A DNA stretch of 64,000 nt from positions 71,338-135,337 of the forward strand of contig JAYTOK010000025.1 in the NCBI GenBank assembly GCA_043747835.1. Direction: 5' to 3'. Below the pieces are notes generated by a model. That model searched no databases. It saw only the letters and a list, made by a program, of their open reading frames with translations, and had not been told where the DNA came from. The first letter of the stretch is position 1. Every line of letters begins with the position of its first letter. This stretch comes from CADEED01 sp043747835 (GTDB taxonomy: Bacteria; Pseudomonadota; Gammaproteobacteria; Steroidobacterales; Steroidobacteraceae). The position numbers and the translations under genes were made by a program. Shown one piece after another: positions 45,125-54,163 of the stretch.

Positions 45125-45916
45125 TCAGCCGGCCAGCGGGTCGAACCAGCGCAGCGACATGCAGGAAAGACCCGCGTCTATCTTCCCGATCTCGGACACG
45201 GACAGCGGCAACACTTTCGATCCATGTCGCTCCAGCATTTCCAGGGTGCGGGGGCACCCCGAGCGGATGAACAGCACATCGTTCACCCGCAGCGCATTCG
45301 CCGCCGCGCGTTCCTCTTCTGGCAGGACGAGCACGCGGAAGCCCGCGAGAAGCCCGGAACTCGCGAGCGCCCGTGTCGCGAGGATCGTCTCTTCGTCGAC
45401 CAGCGAGCAATCCGTCTTGAGGTGCAAGGTTCCGGCAGGGACACGCACGATCTCGCTGGCGAGGCCGATCGAACGCAGGAGATCGCGCAGCGCCGCGGCG
45501 CCGACGTCGTCTGTTCGCGCGGAGAGACCGATGAGGACGATGCGCGGAGTGACGAGAATGTCGCCGCCGTCGGCGTAGCCGTCGGTGAGCTCAAGCACTT
45601 TGGGGAAGCGCGCCGTGAGCGTGGGCGTGAGCTGAGCGGATTCGGCGATGCGAGTCGGCGCACCGGGGCGCAGCAGCAATGCGGCCTGCGGGAAGACCAA
45701 GGCGGGGTCTTCGACGAAGATGGAATCGGGGAACGGTTCGAGGGGATCGAGCACGGTCACGCGGACACCGGCGGACTGCAGGGCTGCGATGTAAGAACGA
45801 TGCTCGGCGAGAATGGTTTCGAAGACGGGCGCGGGCCCCGGAGTCGCGGTCAATCCATTGACGACGCTGCGGCCTGGTGTGCGGACGATCGCGGAGTTGA
45901 AGTCGAATACGCGCAT
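45125..45916 (-). CDS. Dimethylarginine dimethylaminohydrolase/arginine deiminase-family enzyme
   Basis: A 263-residue protein of the DDAH branch of the guanidino-modifying superfamily, from the ATG at 45916 (MRVFDFNSAIVR); the frame is open upstream without coding sense. FVEDPAL (about residues 67-73) gives the substrate-binding E and D, GTLHLKTD has catalytic His165, and GLSCMSLR has the nucleophile Cys252. All members of the triad are present. It would hydrolyse methylated arginine to citrulline and methylamines, or a related guanidino compound. It stands 41 bases downstream of the GST-SnoaL gene and may share its transcript. Confidence 0.85.
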   Translation of the reverse strand: MRVFDFNSAIVRTPGRSVVNGLTATPGPAPVFETILAEHRSYIAALQSAGVRVTVLDPLEPFPDSIFVEDPALVFPQAALLLRPGAPTRIAESAQLTPTLTARFPKVLELTDGYADGGDILVTPRIVLIGLSARTDDVGAAALRDLLRSIGLASEIVRVPAGTLHLKTDCSLVDEETILATRALASSGLLAGFRVLVLPEEERAAANALRVNDVLFIRSGCPRTLEMLERHGSKVLPLSVSEIGKIDAGLSCMSLRWFDPLAG

Positions 45917-45957
45917 GACGGGAGCATGGGAATGCCGGAGTGGGTTCCGGGAGTGGA

Positions 45958-47001
45958 TCAGATCGTAACCGAGGCCTGGATCCCAACCCATTCGAGAGCC
46001 TCGTGCCTCTGGCCGAACGAGCGCATCTGGATCGCCTTTCCCTCGCGGAATGTGTAGACGTCGGCAAGCCGCCCATCGATCCATTCCGTCTGATCCTTCA
46101 GTCTCACTCGCACGTGAACGAAGGCGACGATCTTCTCGCCTGCGACGAAGAATTGCTCCAGCTCGCAACCGCCTTCGGCCCAGGTGTTGCGTCCCTTCGA
46201 CATGTTCGCGATCACTGCCGCGTGCCCGCGGTGTGTCCCGGCTCCCGGATAGTCAGGCGGTTCGATCCACTCCATTTGCGGGTCGAAGGCTTTGACGAAG
46301 CCCTGAACATCATTCCGGTTGAGGGCCGCGTATGTTTCCTCCACCGCCTCGATGTCCGTGAAGACCGCCAACTGCGCGGCGAAAGCGCGCTGGTAGGCGG
46401 GCCGCGCTTCACCGCGGGCGACATAAGCGGCGAGGTTTGGATACTCGTCCAGCAAACCCGATGCCCGGAGCCGCAACAGCACCGTCACCATCACCAGGTC
46501 GCCCGCGCTGAATGCGCCGTCGAGCCAGTCGGCACGCCCGAGCCGATCGGACAGCGTTCCCAGCCGGTCACGCACGCGTTGCTCGACCAACACCAGGCGC
46601 TTCTCGTACCAGGACTCGTCCCGCTCGAGTAGCTTGGCCGTCTGTAGATCGAGGATCGGCGGCTCGACCGTGCTCAACGCGGCGAACATCCAGGTGATCG
46701 CGCGCGCGCGGGCGTTCGCGTCGTCAGGCAGCAGACCCGCATGACGCTGCGCGACGTGGAACACGATCGCGCCCGATTCGAACAGAGCGAGATCGTCCTC
46801 TTCGTAGGTCGGAATCTGCCCGAAAGGATGCAGCGCCCGATGCGCCGGCTCCTTCATCGCGGCGAACGACACGAGCCGAACGGCGTATCGCTGGCCCACT
46901 TCTTCGAGCGCCCAGCGAACGCGCATGTCACGCGCCAGTCCCCTGCCACGATCGGGTGAACGTTCAAAGGCGGTGATGGTTGGCGTGCTCGAAAGGATCA
47001 T
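45958..47001 (-). CDS. Glutathione S-transferase fused to a SnoaL-like domain
   Basis: A 347-residue two-domain protein. Residues about 8-85 are a thioredoxin-like GST N-domain (RVRWALEEVGQRYAVRLVSF, HPFGQIPTYEEDDLALFESGAI). Residues about 90-210 are the helical GST C-domain (WLDGAFSAGDLVMVTVLLRL). Residues about 215-345 are a SnoaL-like NTF2-fold domain (VEETYAALNRNDVQGFVKAF, MEWIEPPDYPGAGTHRGHAAV). No stop or frameshift separates them, so the fusion appears genuine. GST and SnoaL partners suggest detoxification of a small hydrophobic compound, but the substrate is unknown. Confidence 0.8.
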   Translation of the reverse strand: MILSSTPTITAFERSPDRGRGLARDMRVRWALEEVGQRYAVRLVSFAAMKEPAHRALHPFGQIPTYEEDDLALFESGAIVFHVAQRHAGLLPDDANARARAITWMFAALSTVEPPILDLQTAKLLERDESWYEKRLVLVEQRVRDRLGTLSDRLGRADWLDGAFSAGDLVMVTVLLRLRASGLLDEYPNLAAYVARGEARPAYQRAFAAQLAVFTDIEAVEETYAALNRNDVQGFVKAFDPQMEWIEPPDYPGAGTHRGHAAVIANMSKGRNTWAEGGCELEQFFVAGEKIVAFVHVRVRLKDQTEWIDGRLADVYTFREGKAIQMRSFGQRHEALEWVGIQASVTI

Positions 47002-47092
47002 GGGGATCTCTCCGTTGCTGGACGTCTGTGACTAGACGTTCGAGACAGGCCCCGATCGACATTCCCGGAGTTTTTTTTGCCCCGGTCCCACG

Positions 47093-48364
47093 CTATTCGT
47101 GGCGCAACGCGTCGATCGGCGCGAGATTCGCCGCACGCCGTGCCGGCAGGATGCCGAACAGCATGCCGACGAGCGCGGAGAAACCCGTGGCGCCGACCAC
47201 CGCCCACCATGGCACCGCCGGCGGCGGAAAGTGCGGGATCAACTTGGCGGCCACCACGCCTAGCAACCACCCGAACGCAACCCCGATGATGCCGCCGATC
47301 ACCGCGAGCACCATGGCTTCGATGAGGAACTGCATGAGGATGAAACTGCGCGGCGCGCCCAACGCCTTGGCGATGCCGATCTCGCGGGTTCGCTCCGTGA
47401 CCGACACCAGCATGATGTTCATGATTCCCACGCCGCCCACCAGCAGCGAGATCCCGACCACGGCGGAGATGACGAGCGTGATGGTGCCCGACACGCGCTG
47501 AATGGTTTCGGTGAGCGACTGCGAGGTCATGACCTCGAAGTCGTCGGAATCCCCGGGACCAATCTTGTGCGCACGGCGCAGCAGCGCGGTGATGCGGCTG
47601 GTGACGTCATCGACCGCGTCGAGATCGTCGACGGTGAGCATGATGTTCATGTCGGGCTCGTTGTACGGGCCCGACAGTGCCCTGCCCGTCTCGAACGGGA
47701 TGACGGCGTAGTTGTCCATGCTCTGTCCGAACATCTCGCCGCGCGCCTCCATGAGGCCGACGATCTTGAACCACTGGCCTCCCAACTGGATGAACGTGCC
47801 AAGACAGTCCTCCGGTAGTTTGAGATCGGTGCGCGCCTTCTCGCCGAGCACGACGACGCGGCGCCGCGAAGCGTTGTCGCTGTCCGTCACGAAACGACCG
47901 AGCCGCGGATACGACTGGTTGGCGAACTGGAACCAGTTCGTGGTCGCGATGACTTGCGCGCCCGACGTGTTGACGCCCCAGCGCACACCGCCCGGAAGAT
48001 TGAGGCCGGACGTCGGCGTCACGTTGCTGATGCCCGCGATCTGGTGCTTCACGAGCTCGAGGTCGGCGGGCTTCAGTTTGTTCCATTTGCCGATCAGCCA
48101 GTCTTCCCGCGAAGTGTTCGAGTGGATCTGCAACGCGTTGCCGCCGAATCCCTCGAACTCGCTCATGACCGACCGCGTGAGACCCTGCAGTAGTGAGACG
48201 ATGCAGATGACCGAGGCCACGCCGATGATGACGCCGAGCATGGTGAGGAAGCTGCGCATGCGGTGCGAGCGGATGCTGCCGAGCGCGGAGCGCACGCACT
48301 CCTGCAAGGCATAGAAGAACCCCTGCAGCCGGCTCACGTCGTCGAGGGGAGCGGCGTCGCTCAT
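47093..48364 (-). CDS. MacB-type ABC transporter permease
   Basis: A 423-residue protein with the MacB architecture. One membrane helix near the N-terminus (SFLTMLGVIIGVASVICIVS) is followed by a periplasmic MacB_PCD domain of about 220 residues and then three C-terminal FtsX-type helices (LVISAVVGISLLVGGVGIMNIM, AMVLAVIGGIIGVAFG, TGFSALVGMLFGI). The REIGIAKALGA coupling loop is intact. It is the last gene of the minus-strand export operon and overlaps its ATPase by four bases. With the MacA-like adaptor it should form a tripartite exporter; the cargo is unknown. Confidence 0.88.
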   Translation of the reverse strand: MSDAAPLDDVSRLQGFFYALQECVRSALGSIRSHRMRSFLTMLGVIIGVASVICIVSLLQGLTRSVMSEFEGFGGNALQIHSNTSREDWLIGKWNKLKPADLELVKHQIAGISNVTPTSGLNLPGGVRWGVNTSGAQVIATTNWFQFANQSYPRLGRFVTDSDNASRRRVVVLGEKARTDLKLPEDCLGTFIQLGGQWFKIVGLMEARGEMFGQSMDNYAVIPFETGRALSGPYNEPDMNIMLTVDDLDAVDDVTSRITALLRRAHKIGPGDSDDFEVMTSQSLTETIQRVSGTITLVISAVVGISLLVGGVGIMNIMLVSVTERTREIGIAKALGAPRSFILMQFLIEAMVLAVIGGIIGVAFGWLLGVVAAKLIPHFPPPAVPWWAVVGATGFSALVGMLFGILPARRAANLAPIDALRHE

Positions 48365-49059
48365 GCCCGCTTCTCCTCGTTCACCGGCTGCTCGCGATCT
48401 TCCACGATGCGGCCGTCGTGCAATCGCACCACGCGCCGGCAGTACGCGGCGACCGCGGAGTCGTGCGTAACAATAATAATCGTCATGCCGTCGCGATTGA
48501 GGTCGCCGAAAATGCCCATGATCTCGCGCGCCGTCTTGCTGTCGAGGTTGCCCGTCGGCTCGTCGGCCAGCAGCACGTCCGGCCGGCCGACGAGTGCTCT
48601 GGCGATCGCGACGCGTTGCCGCTGTCCGCCCGAAAGCTCATTCGGTTTGTGCAAGGTCCGCGCTTCGAGGCCCACGCGCGCCAGCGCCGCGTTCGCGCGC
48701 TCGCGCCGGACGGCGGGCGCGAGGCCGCGATAGATCAAGGGCTGCGCGACGTTGTCGGCAATGGTGGTACGCGGCATCAGGTGGTAGCTCTGGAAGATGA
48801 AACCGATCTTGCGATTGCGGACGCGGGCGAGCTCATCCTCGCTCAGGGTCGCGACGGCCTCACTATCGAGCGTGTATGTGCCGGTGGTCGGAAGATCCAG
48901 GCAGCCAAGCACGTTCATCATCGTCGACTTGCCGGAACCGGAGGGCCCGATCAGCGCCACATACTCGTTGCGCGCGATGCTCAAGTTTATGTCGGCGAGC
49001 GCGACGAGCTGAGTGTCGCCCATCTGGTACGTCTTGCCGATGTCGCGCAGCTCGATCAC
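48361..49059 (-). CDS. MacB/LolD-type ABC ATP-binding protein
   Basis: A 232-residue ATPase. Walker A GPSGSGKST is at residues 38-46, the signature LSGGQRQR and Walker B VLLADEPTGNLD follow, and the H-loop reads IIVTHD. Here the ATPase and permease are separate polypeptides. It begins seven bases after the adaptor stop and overlaps the permease by ATGA. Confidence 0.9.
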   Translation of the reverse strand: MIELRDIGKTYQMGDTQLVALADINLSIARNEYVALIGPSGSGKSTMMNVLGCLDLPTTGTYTLDSEAVATLSEDELARVRNRKIGFIFQSYHLMPRTTIADNVAQPLIYRGLAPAVRRERANAALARVGLEARTLHKPNELSGGQRQRVAIARALVGRPDVLLADEPTGNLDSKTAREIMGIFGDLNRDGMTIIIVTHDSAVAAYCRRVVRLHDGRIVEDREQPVNEEKRA

Positions 49060-49065
49060 GTGGCC

Positions 49066-50271
49066 TTACTTCTTCGCGGCCGGTTCGGCTTTTTCTTTGA
49101 TGCCGACCTTCTCGCCGTCCAGCAGGAAGAGCAGCGTCTTCGCGGGGCCGACGATGATCTGCTCGCCCTCTTTCAGACCGGACGTGATGGCGATGTGGCT
49201 GTCGTCTGCGGTGCCCGTGGAAACGGCGCGCTTGACGGCACGGCCGTCCTTATAAATGAACACGCTGGCTACCGATTTTTCCGACTTCGCCGATTTGTCC
49301 GGATTGTCCTCGTAGCGCAGCGACTGCACCGGCACCGCGAGCACCCTGGCATCGCTGTGCGATCCCGTGAGCACCTCGGCGCGACAACTCATGCCGGGAT
49401 GAAAGACCACTCCCGCGGTATTCGTGAGACGGATTCGCACCGGGTAACTCTTGTTCTGTCCCGGCGGCTGTCGCGGCGCAATGGCAACCTGGTCGACGGT
49501 GCCCTTCAGAATCTTGTCGGGAAACGCCGCGGGGACCACGCGCGCTTCGGCGCCCACGCGGATGAACGCGATGTCAGTCTCATCGACGTTGATCTCCGCA
49601 TCGATGCTCGTCGTATCGGCCACGTCGAGCAGCGTCGAGCCGGCGATGCCGGAGAAGCTGGGCACGGCGGTCTGGCCCACTTTCACGTAGATAGCCGTGA
49701 CCTTGCCGTCGAGCGGTGAGCGGATCTGGGTCTTGGCGAGCAGCTCCTCCGCCTGCCGCAGTTGCGCGACCGACTGTGAAAGCTGCTCACGACTCGTGCG
49801 CAGGTCCACTTCGGCCAGATTGCGCGCCGACACCATCTCCGCGAGGGTGTTGACATCCACCATGCCTTGCGCACGCAGCGCTTCGAAGCGCTTCACCTTC
49901 GCACTTTGCGTGTCGAAGTCGACCTGCCGGCGATCGATGCTGAGCCGCGACTGACGAACCTGTGCCTCACTCTGCTCGATCGCCGCCTGCGGCGCTCGCG
50001 GATCGAGACGCATGAGGAGTTGCTCGCGCGTCACCTGGTCGCCCTCTTTCACGAGGATCTCCGTCACCCGGCCCGTCACCTCTGGCGCCAGCGTGACCTG
50101 GCTTTCGTAAGTCAGCGATCCCGATGCGAGCACGGTCGGAGACAGCGCGCGCAAGGTGCCGTTCTCGACTTCGACCATCTTGCTGGTGTCGTCACGCGTG
50201 AGCTTGAGTCCGACGGGCAACACGATCAGCGCCGCGATGACGCTCAACGCGATCCATTGCTTCTTTGTCAT
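49066..50271 (-). CDS. MacA-like periplasmic adaptor (membrane fusion protein)
   Basis: A 401-residue protein. One N-terminal membrane anchor (IALSVIAALIVLPVGL) precedes a lipoyl/barrel-sandwich half (VTGRVTEILVKEGDQVTREQLL), a coiled-coil hairpin (about residues 105-190), the second lipoyl half (IRSPLDGKVTAIYVKVGQTA) and beta-barrel domains. It links the MacB-type pump to an outer-membrane channel that must be encoded elsewhere. Ten bases separate it from the upstream Yip1 gene. Confidence 0.88.
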   Translation of the reverse strand: MTKKQWIALSVIAALIVLPVGLKLTRDDTSKMVEVENGTLRALSPTVLASGSLTYESQVTLAPEVTGRVTEILVKEGDQVTREQLLMRLDPRAPQAAIEQSEAQVRQSRLSIDRRQVDFDTQSAKVKRFEALRAQGMVDVNTLAEMVSARNLAEVDLRTSREQLSQSVAQLRQAEELLAKTQIRSPLDGKVTAIYVKVGQTAVPSFSGIAGSTLLDVADTTSIDAEINVDETDIAFIRVGAEARVVPAAFPDKILKGTVDQVAIAPRQPPGQNKSYPVRIRLTNTAGVVFHPGMSCRAEVLTGSHSDARVLAVPVQSLRYEDNPDKSAKSEKSVASVFIYKDGRAVKRAVSTGTADDSHIAITSGLKEGEQIIVGPAKTLLFLLDGEKVGIKEKAEPAAKK

Positions 50272-50280
50272 CGCTCCAAC

Positions 50281-50982
50281 CTACCGGAAAGCGAAGAATG
50301 CCCAGACGCCATAGATCACGACGATGGGCACCAGAATGAACGCCGCGCTGAACGCCCACGACCGCTGGGTCCAGACCTGCACGCCGATGATCATGAGCGC
50401 CCAGCCCAGTAAATTAGGGATAGTCAGCGATTCGAGCAGCGAATACCCGGCGCCGCTCATGGGCACCTGGAACACCAATGCGTTCAGCGACAACGGTGCG
50501 AGCGCGGACGGACTCATCTGCGGGGTATCGCTAAGGCCCAGCATGATGGCCGCGATCACGTTGCTGAGCAGCGTGGGCAGCATCGTCCAGCAGGCGAACG
50601 CGAACCAGTGCTTGAATCGCAGGTCCCGCGGCAGCTTCGTGACTTTGGCGGCCAGCAGCAGGTACAGCGCCGTCACGAGGAACATGACCGACATGAAGAA
50701 GAAAACTCCGATCATCGACCCCCACAACAAAGTGTTGCGGGTGTACATGCCCAGCATCGCCGCGCGCTGGTCTTCGGGAAGCTTCTGGACGTCGGGGTTG
50801 TTGCCGAACATCGCGTCCTTGAACCACTCGATGTCCACGATGCTGTAGTACCAGAACATGATGGCAAGGGTGGATGCGAGGAGCAGCAGGAGCGGGAACC
50901 AGAATCGCGGGCGTGCGCGCAATTCCTCGAAGGCGCTGGAAGGCGCGGTGGCCAGGGCGACGGAAATGGCGAGATTGTTCAT
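50281..50982 (-). CDS. Yip1-domain membrane protein
   Basis: A 233-residue protein from the ATG at 50982. It has five or six membrane segments (FWFPLLLLLASTLAIMFWYY, MIGVFFFMSVMFLVTALYLLL, FAFACWTMLPTLLSNVI and others) and a soluble loop with PEDQRAAMLGMY. The pattern is that of bacterial YIP1 proteins, which often sit in ABC export operons. Role unknown. It lies 26 bases after the ABC permease. Confidence 0.7.
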   Translation of the reverse strand: MNNLAISVALATAPSSAFEELRARPRFWFPLLLLLASTLAIMFWYYSIVDIEWFKDAMFGNNPDVQKLPEDQRAAMLGMYTRNTLLWGSMIGVFFFMSVMFLVTALYLLLAAKVTKLPRDLRFKHWFAFACWTMLPTLLSNVIAAIMLGLSDTPQMSPSALAPLSLNALVFQVPMSGAGYSLLESLTIPNLLGWALMIIGVQVWTQRSWAFSAAFILVPIVVIYGVWAFFAFR

Positions 50983-51008
50983 GGAGCACCTATTACCACA
51001 GAAGTTAG

Positions 51009-52682
51009 TCAGGCGTGTCGAATGCGGTCGAGCGACCAGGGCACGAGAGCGCTGTTCATGAGGATCACCATCACCGGGAACAGTATCGCGACGACGGCTG
51101 TCGCCTGTATCCCGGAGAGGGGAGCGCCGAGTGCATGTAGCATGGTCAGCAATGCAGCGCCGAAAGCCGTCGTGACCAGGGCCGCGCCGCTCAGGTAGCC
51201 AGCCGTCAGCACGCGCGTCGCGATGCCGTTCCAGAGCAGGTAGATAGCGGCGATCGCCACCGTGAGCGCGGCGGTCCAGAAAGACGCCTGGAGAATCGTG
51301 TTGACGGGGATCCACGGTGCGATGCCACTCTGGTTCGCGACGGCAAGCAGGACGATGGCGACACCCCACACGATCGGCAACCAGCTCACGACCAGAACCG
51401 CCCGGGGGTAACGGGTCTGGAGCGCCTCGCGCGACGCCTGCCAGGCGATGAAGGCAGCGCTGACAATGGACGCGAGGACGGCTTGCGCGGCGTGTGCATA
51501 CGCCGGCAGCTCACCCAGGTTGTTTGAGATCGTGCTTCGCAACTTGAGCAATCCCTCGACGGTATTTTTTCCATTCATCATCCATGGCCCCCAGCCGCCG
51601 ATGAATGAGCTCGACACCCACACACTGATACCGATCGCGGCCACTCCCACCAGCACGCAGGCGGATCTCACGAGCAATTTGAGGCCGGCAAGCTGCGCGG
51701 TGCTGCAAGGCTGCGTCGCCTCGAAAGCGCTGACGTACCTTTTTCCCTGTTTCCGGCGAATTCCGAAGACGTTGCCGCCGAGCAGGAAGAGCACCACCGG
51801 CACGGAAAACATCGAGACGCCAAGGGCAAGTTGACGGGCAGGCTCGAAGGCGACACCGATCACGAACAGCAGCGAGATCACGATCGCGATGGTCAGACCG
51901 ATCGTCAGCACGGGCAATCCGCTGGACTTCAGCTCGAACCAGATCTGCGCACGGATCGGAGACGAGGTGGGACACCTGAACCGGAAGATGCTGATGAACC
52001 ACGCGGGATACCCGCCGGCTCCCTCCTTCTGCTGGGGCACGATCGCGACGGCATCTCCGCGGCGCTGCCGCGCGATGCCGACCACCGCGAGAACCATCGA
52101 CGCGACGCAGATCAGGATCAATACCGCGTTCGCGATTAGCGAGAACTCGACCTTCGGCGGCGATCCGACATGTTGCTGGAGCAGAAAGAAGAACGGCCAG
52201 CCGACCACGATCGATCCCGTCCACTGGGCAACCCGGCTCCGGGTCGCCCACTGGATGCAGGTGCAAGCCAGGTGATAGGCGACGAGACACAGCGCCATCG
52301 AAAACACCGGAAGCGGCTTGCCGAAGATGAAACCCAGGAGCGCGGCGGACACGACGTACAGCGCAGTGCAGGAAATCGCGTCGTACAACATCGCGACGGC
52401 GACGAACCTGGCCGTCGGAACCGGCCGCGTGAAGAGTAGATAGAGCGGGAAGCCCGGCTTGTACCCGTCCGAGAATCGTCCGCCATTGAGCTTCGAGATG
52501 GAGAACCAGAAGAAGGCGTGCACCGCGACCAGGATCCAGAACGCGATGGTCACGCCTTTGTCGGACAGCGCCAGCGCACCGCCGCCCGCCACGAGTCCGA
52601 GCGCGAGACGTTGGCCGGCCTCGACGCGCGTCAGCTGCCAGTTCTCCCACAGCATGGCCACGATGGGCGATCGCAGGTTCAT
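51009..52682 (-). CDS. ABC-2-like permease, large
   Basis: A 557-residue membrane protein from the ATG at 52682 (MNLRSPIVAMLWENWQLTR), overlapping the ATPase stop by ATGA; a long open frame extends upstream but reads through the ATPase gene in another frame. About twelve hydrophobic segments fall in two halves, with TGSIVVGWPFFFLLQQ in the first and LTIGLTIAIVISLLFVIGVAF in the second. No substrate motif is visible. It works with the adjacent ATPase as a second, YtrA-regulated ABC transporter. Confidence 0.72.
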   Translation of the reverse strand: MNLRSPIVAMLWENWQLTRVEAGQRLALGLVAGGGALALSDKGVTIAFWILVAVHAFFWFSISKLNGGRFSDGYKPGFPLYLLFTRPVPTARFVAVAMLYDAISCTALYVVSAALLGFIFGKPLPVFSMALCLVAYHLACTCIQWATRSRVAQWTGSIVVGWPFFFLLQQHVGSPPKVEFSLIANAVLILICVASMVLAVVGIARQRRGDAVAIVPQQKEGAGGYPAWFISIFRFRCPTSSPIRAQIWFELKSSGLPVLTIGLTIAIVISLLFVIGVAFEPARQLALGVSMFSVPVVLFLLGGNVFGIRRKQGKRYVSAFEATQPCSTAQLAGLKLLVRSACVLVGVAAIGISVWVSSSFIGGWGPWMMNGKNTVEGLLKLRSTISNNLGELPAYAHAAQAVLASIVSAAFIAWQASREALQTRYPRAVLVVSWLPIVWGVAIVLLAVANQSGIAPWIPVNTILQASFWTAALTVAIAAIYLLWNGIATRVLTAGYLSGAALVTTAFGAALLTMLHALGAPLSGIQATAVVAILFPVMVILMNSALVPWSLDRIRHA

Positions 52683-53584
52683 GCGGCCTCCGCCTGCGGG
52701 CGCACGCGACCGGCGCGCGCCAGAAAGATTTCCTCGAGCGTGGCGTCGCGCGATTCGATGACCTCGCCGCCATGAGCGCCTACCGAATGACGGAACTGTT
52801 CGGGCGACCCGGTGTGGATCACGCTCCACGCGCGGCCACCGCCCTCCATCACCAACGCGGTGTCGAGAACGGGTGGCTGCGCGAAATGGTCGACAAAGTG
52901 CACGCGACTGCGCTGGTACGCGGCGCGCACGTCGTCGAGAACGCCGCTCAGCGCCACTCGGCCCTGGTGCATCAGCGTCACGTGGTCCGACATCCGCTCG
53001 ACCTCGTCGAGCAGGTGCGACGAGAAGATCACCGTGCGCCCGTCGTCGGCCACGGCGCGAACGACGGCGTCGAGGATGTCGCGACGGACCACGGCATCGA
53101 GGCCCGAAGACGGTTCGTCGAGGATCAACAGCTCGGGGCGATACGCCACGGCCGCGATCAGGCCGGCCTGCGCGCGCATTCCCTTCGACAGATCCTTGAT
53201 CTTCTTGGCCGGATCGAGCGCGAAAGTCTCGAGCAGCTCGCGCGCATATGACGCGTCCCAGGTCGGGTGGTAGGCCTGCGTGTAGCTCATCAGCTCGTCG
53301 ATGCGCATCCACTCCGGCAGCTCGCGCTCCTCGGATAGATAGCCCACCCGGCTCAGCACACCAACCGGATCGCGAACCGGGTCGAGGCCGAAGACCCGCA
53401 CCGAGCCGTCCGTGGCGCGCAGCAGACCGAGCAGGTGCTTGAGCAGCGTGGTCTTGCCCGCGCCGTTCGAGCCCACCAGGCCGTAGACCTGGCCCGCGGT
53501 AGCTTGAAACGAAACTCCGTCGAGCGCTTTCTTGTGCTCGAACGATCGCGAGAGTTCGGTGACGTCGACGACTGCATGACTCAT
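52679..53584 (-). CDS. ABC transporter ATP-binding protein
   Basis: A 301-residue ATPase. The ATG at 53584 has GGGAGGA six bases upstream; ATGs seven and two codons earlier fall on or too close to it. Walker A GSNGAGKTT is at residues 38-46, the signature is LSKGMRAQAG, Walker B is LLILDEPSSGLD and the H-loop is FSSHLLDEVE. A C-terminal extension of about 80 residues resembles those of the CcmA/YtrB group. It follows the GntR regulator by 24 bases. Confidence 0.9.
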   Translation of the reverse strand: MSHAVVDVTELSRSFEHKKALDGVSFQATAGQVYGLVGSNGAGKTTLLKHLLGLLRATDGSVRVFGLDPVRDPVGVLSRVGYLSEERELPEWMRIDELMSYTQAYHPTWDASYARELLETFALDPAKKIKDLSKGMRAQAGLIAAVAYRPELLILDEPSSGLDAVVRRDILDAVVRAVADDGRTVIFSSHLLDEVERMSDHVTLMHQGRVALSGVLDDVRAAYQRSRVHFVDHFAQPPVLDTALVMEGGGRAWSVIHTGSPEQFRHSVGAHGGEVIESRDATLEEIFLARAGRVRPQAEAA

Positions 53585-53608
53585 GGCCATTCCTCCCTTG
53601 CCCATTTC

Positions 53609-54031
53609 CTATCTATTGGCTTTTTTTATCTCCGCCGGCTCGGCGGCGGTCTCGTCCATCGCGGTTTTGCGCTCACGGACCATCCGCAGGATGTCGTCCG
53701 CGGTGAAATTCAACTGGTGCGCCTCGGCCAGCAGGCCGTCGATGCGCTGCTCGATCACGCGGCGGCGCTCCCGCAGCGCTACTTGCTGCGGGCGGCCCTC
53801 CGAGACGAACGTGCCCGAGCCGCGGCGCTTGTGAATGGTTCCGGAAATTTCGAGGTCGCCGTAGGCCTTCACGATCGTGTTCGGAGTGACCTTCAACTGC
53901 AGCGCCAGCGTGCGGATCGGCGGGAGCTCCTCGCCAGGGAGAAGCAGCCCGGATGCCACCAGGTACTTCACCTGGTTGACGATCTGGCGGTAGATCGGCA
54001 CGCCGTCGGTCAGGTTGATCGATATGTCCAC
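53609..54031 (-). CDS. GntR-family (YtrA subfamily) regulator
   Basis: A 140-residue protein starting at a GTG. The winged helix-turn-helix is GVPIYRQIVNQVKYLVASG, LPPIRTLALQLKVTPNTIVKAY and RRGSGTFVSE. The short C-terminal part (about 50 residues) defines the YtrA subgroup, whose members usually repress the ABC transporter operon they head. The palindrome at 54061-54076 is 30 bases upstream and is a likely target. First gene of a seven-gene operon. Confidence 0.88.
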   Translation of the reverse strand: MDISINLTDGVPIYRQIVNQVKYLVASGLLLPGEELPPIRTLALQLKVTPNTIVKAYGDLEISGTIHKRRGSGTFVSEGRPQQVALRERRRVIEQRIDGLLAEAHQLNFTADDILRMVRERKTAMDETAAEPAEIKKANR

Positions 54032-54060
54032 GGTTGGTTCGAGTCGGGCCTGTCAGTTCA

Positions 54061-54076
54061 AGTGTATGGGTACACT
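54061..54076. promoter_or_regulatory. YtrA-type operator AGTGTA-TGGG-TACACT
   Basis: AGTGTATGGGTACACT is a perfect 6-base inverted repeat around TGGG. It lies between the divergent GntR and RecQ genes, close to the GntR start. YtrA-subfamily regulators recognise palindromes of the GTGTA-N-TACAC kind, so autoregulation is likely. Confidence 0.65.
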
Positions 54077-54163
54077 GATACAATTATCGAAGCGCGTCAA
54101 GTGCGGTGTTTCGACAGATTCGCACGCCAATCGGCGCAGCCGGACGGCGCTATGCTTGGCCAG

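Noticed and set aside
1418..51009. Recurrent CTAACTT/AAGTTAG and AAACTACT strings in a GC-rich sequence
   Set aside because: They mostly fall within codons for Lys-Leu, Pro-Asn or Ala-Asn in real genes; the number is too small to call an uptake or recognition sequence without counting across a genome.
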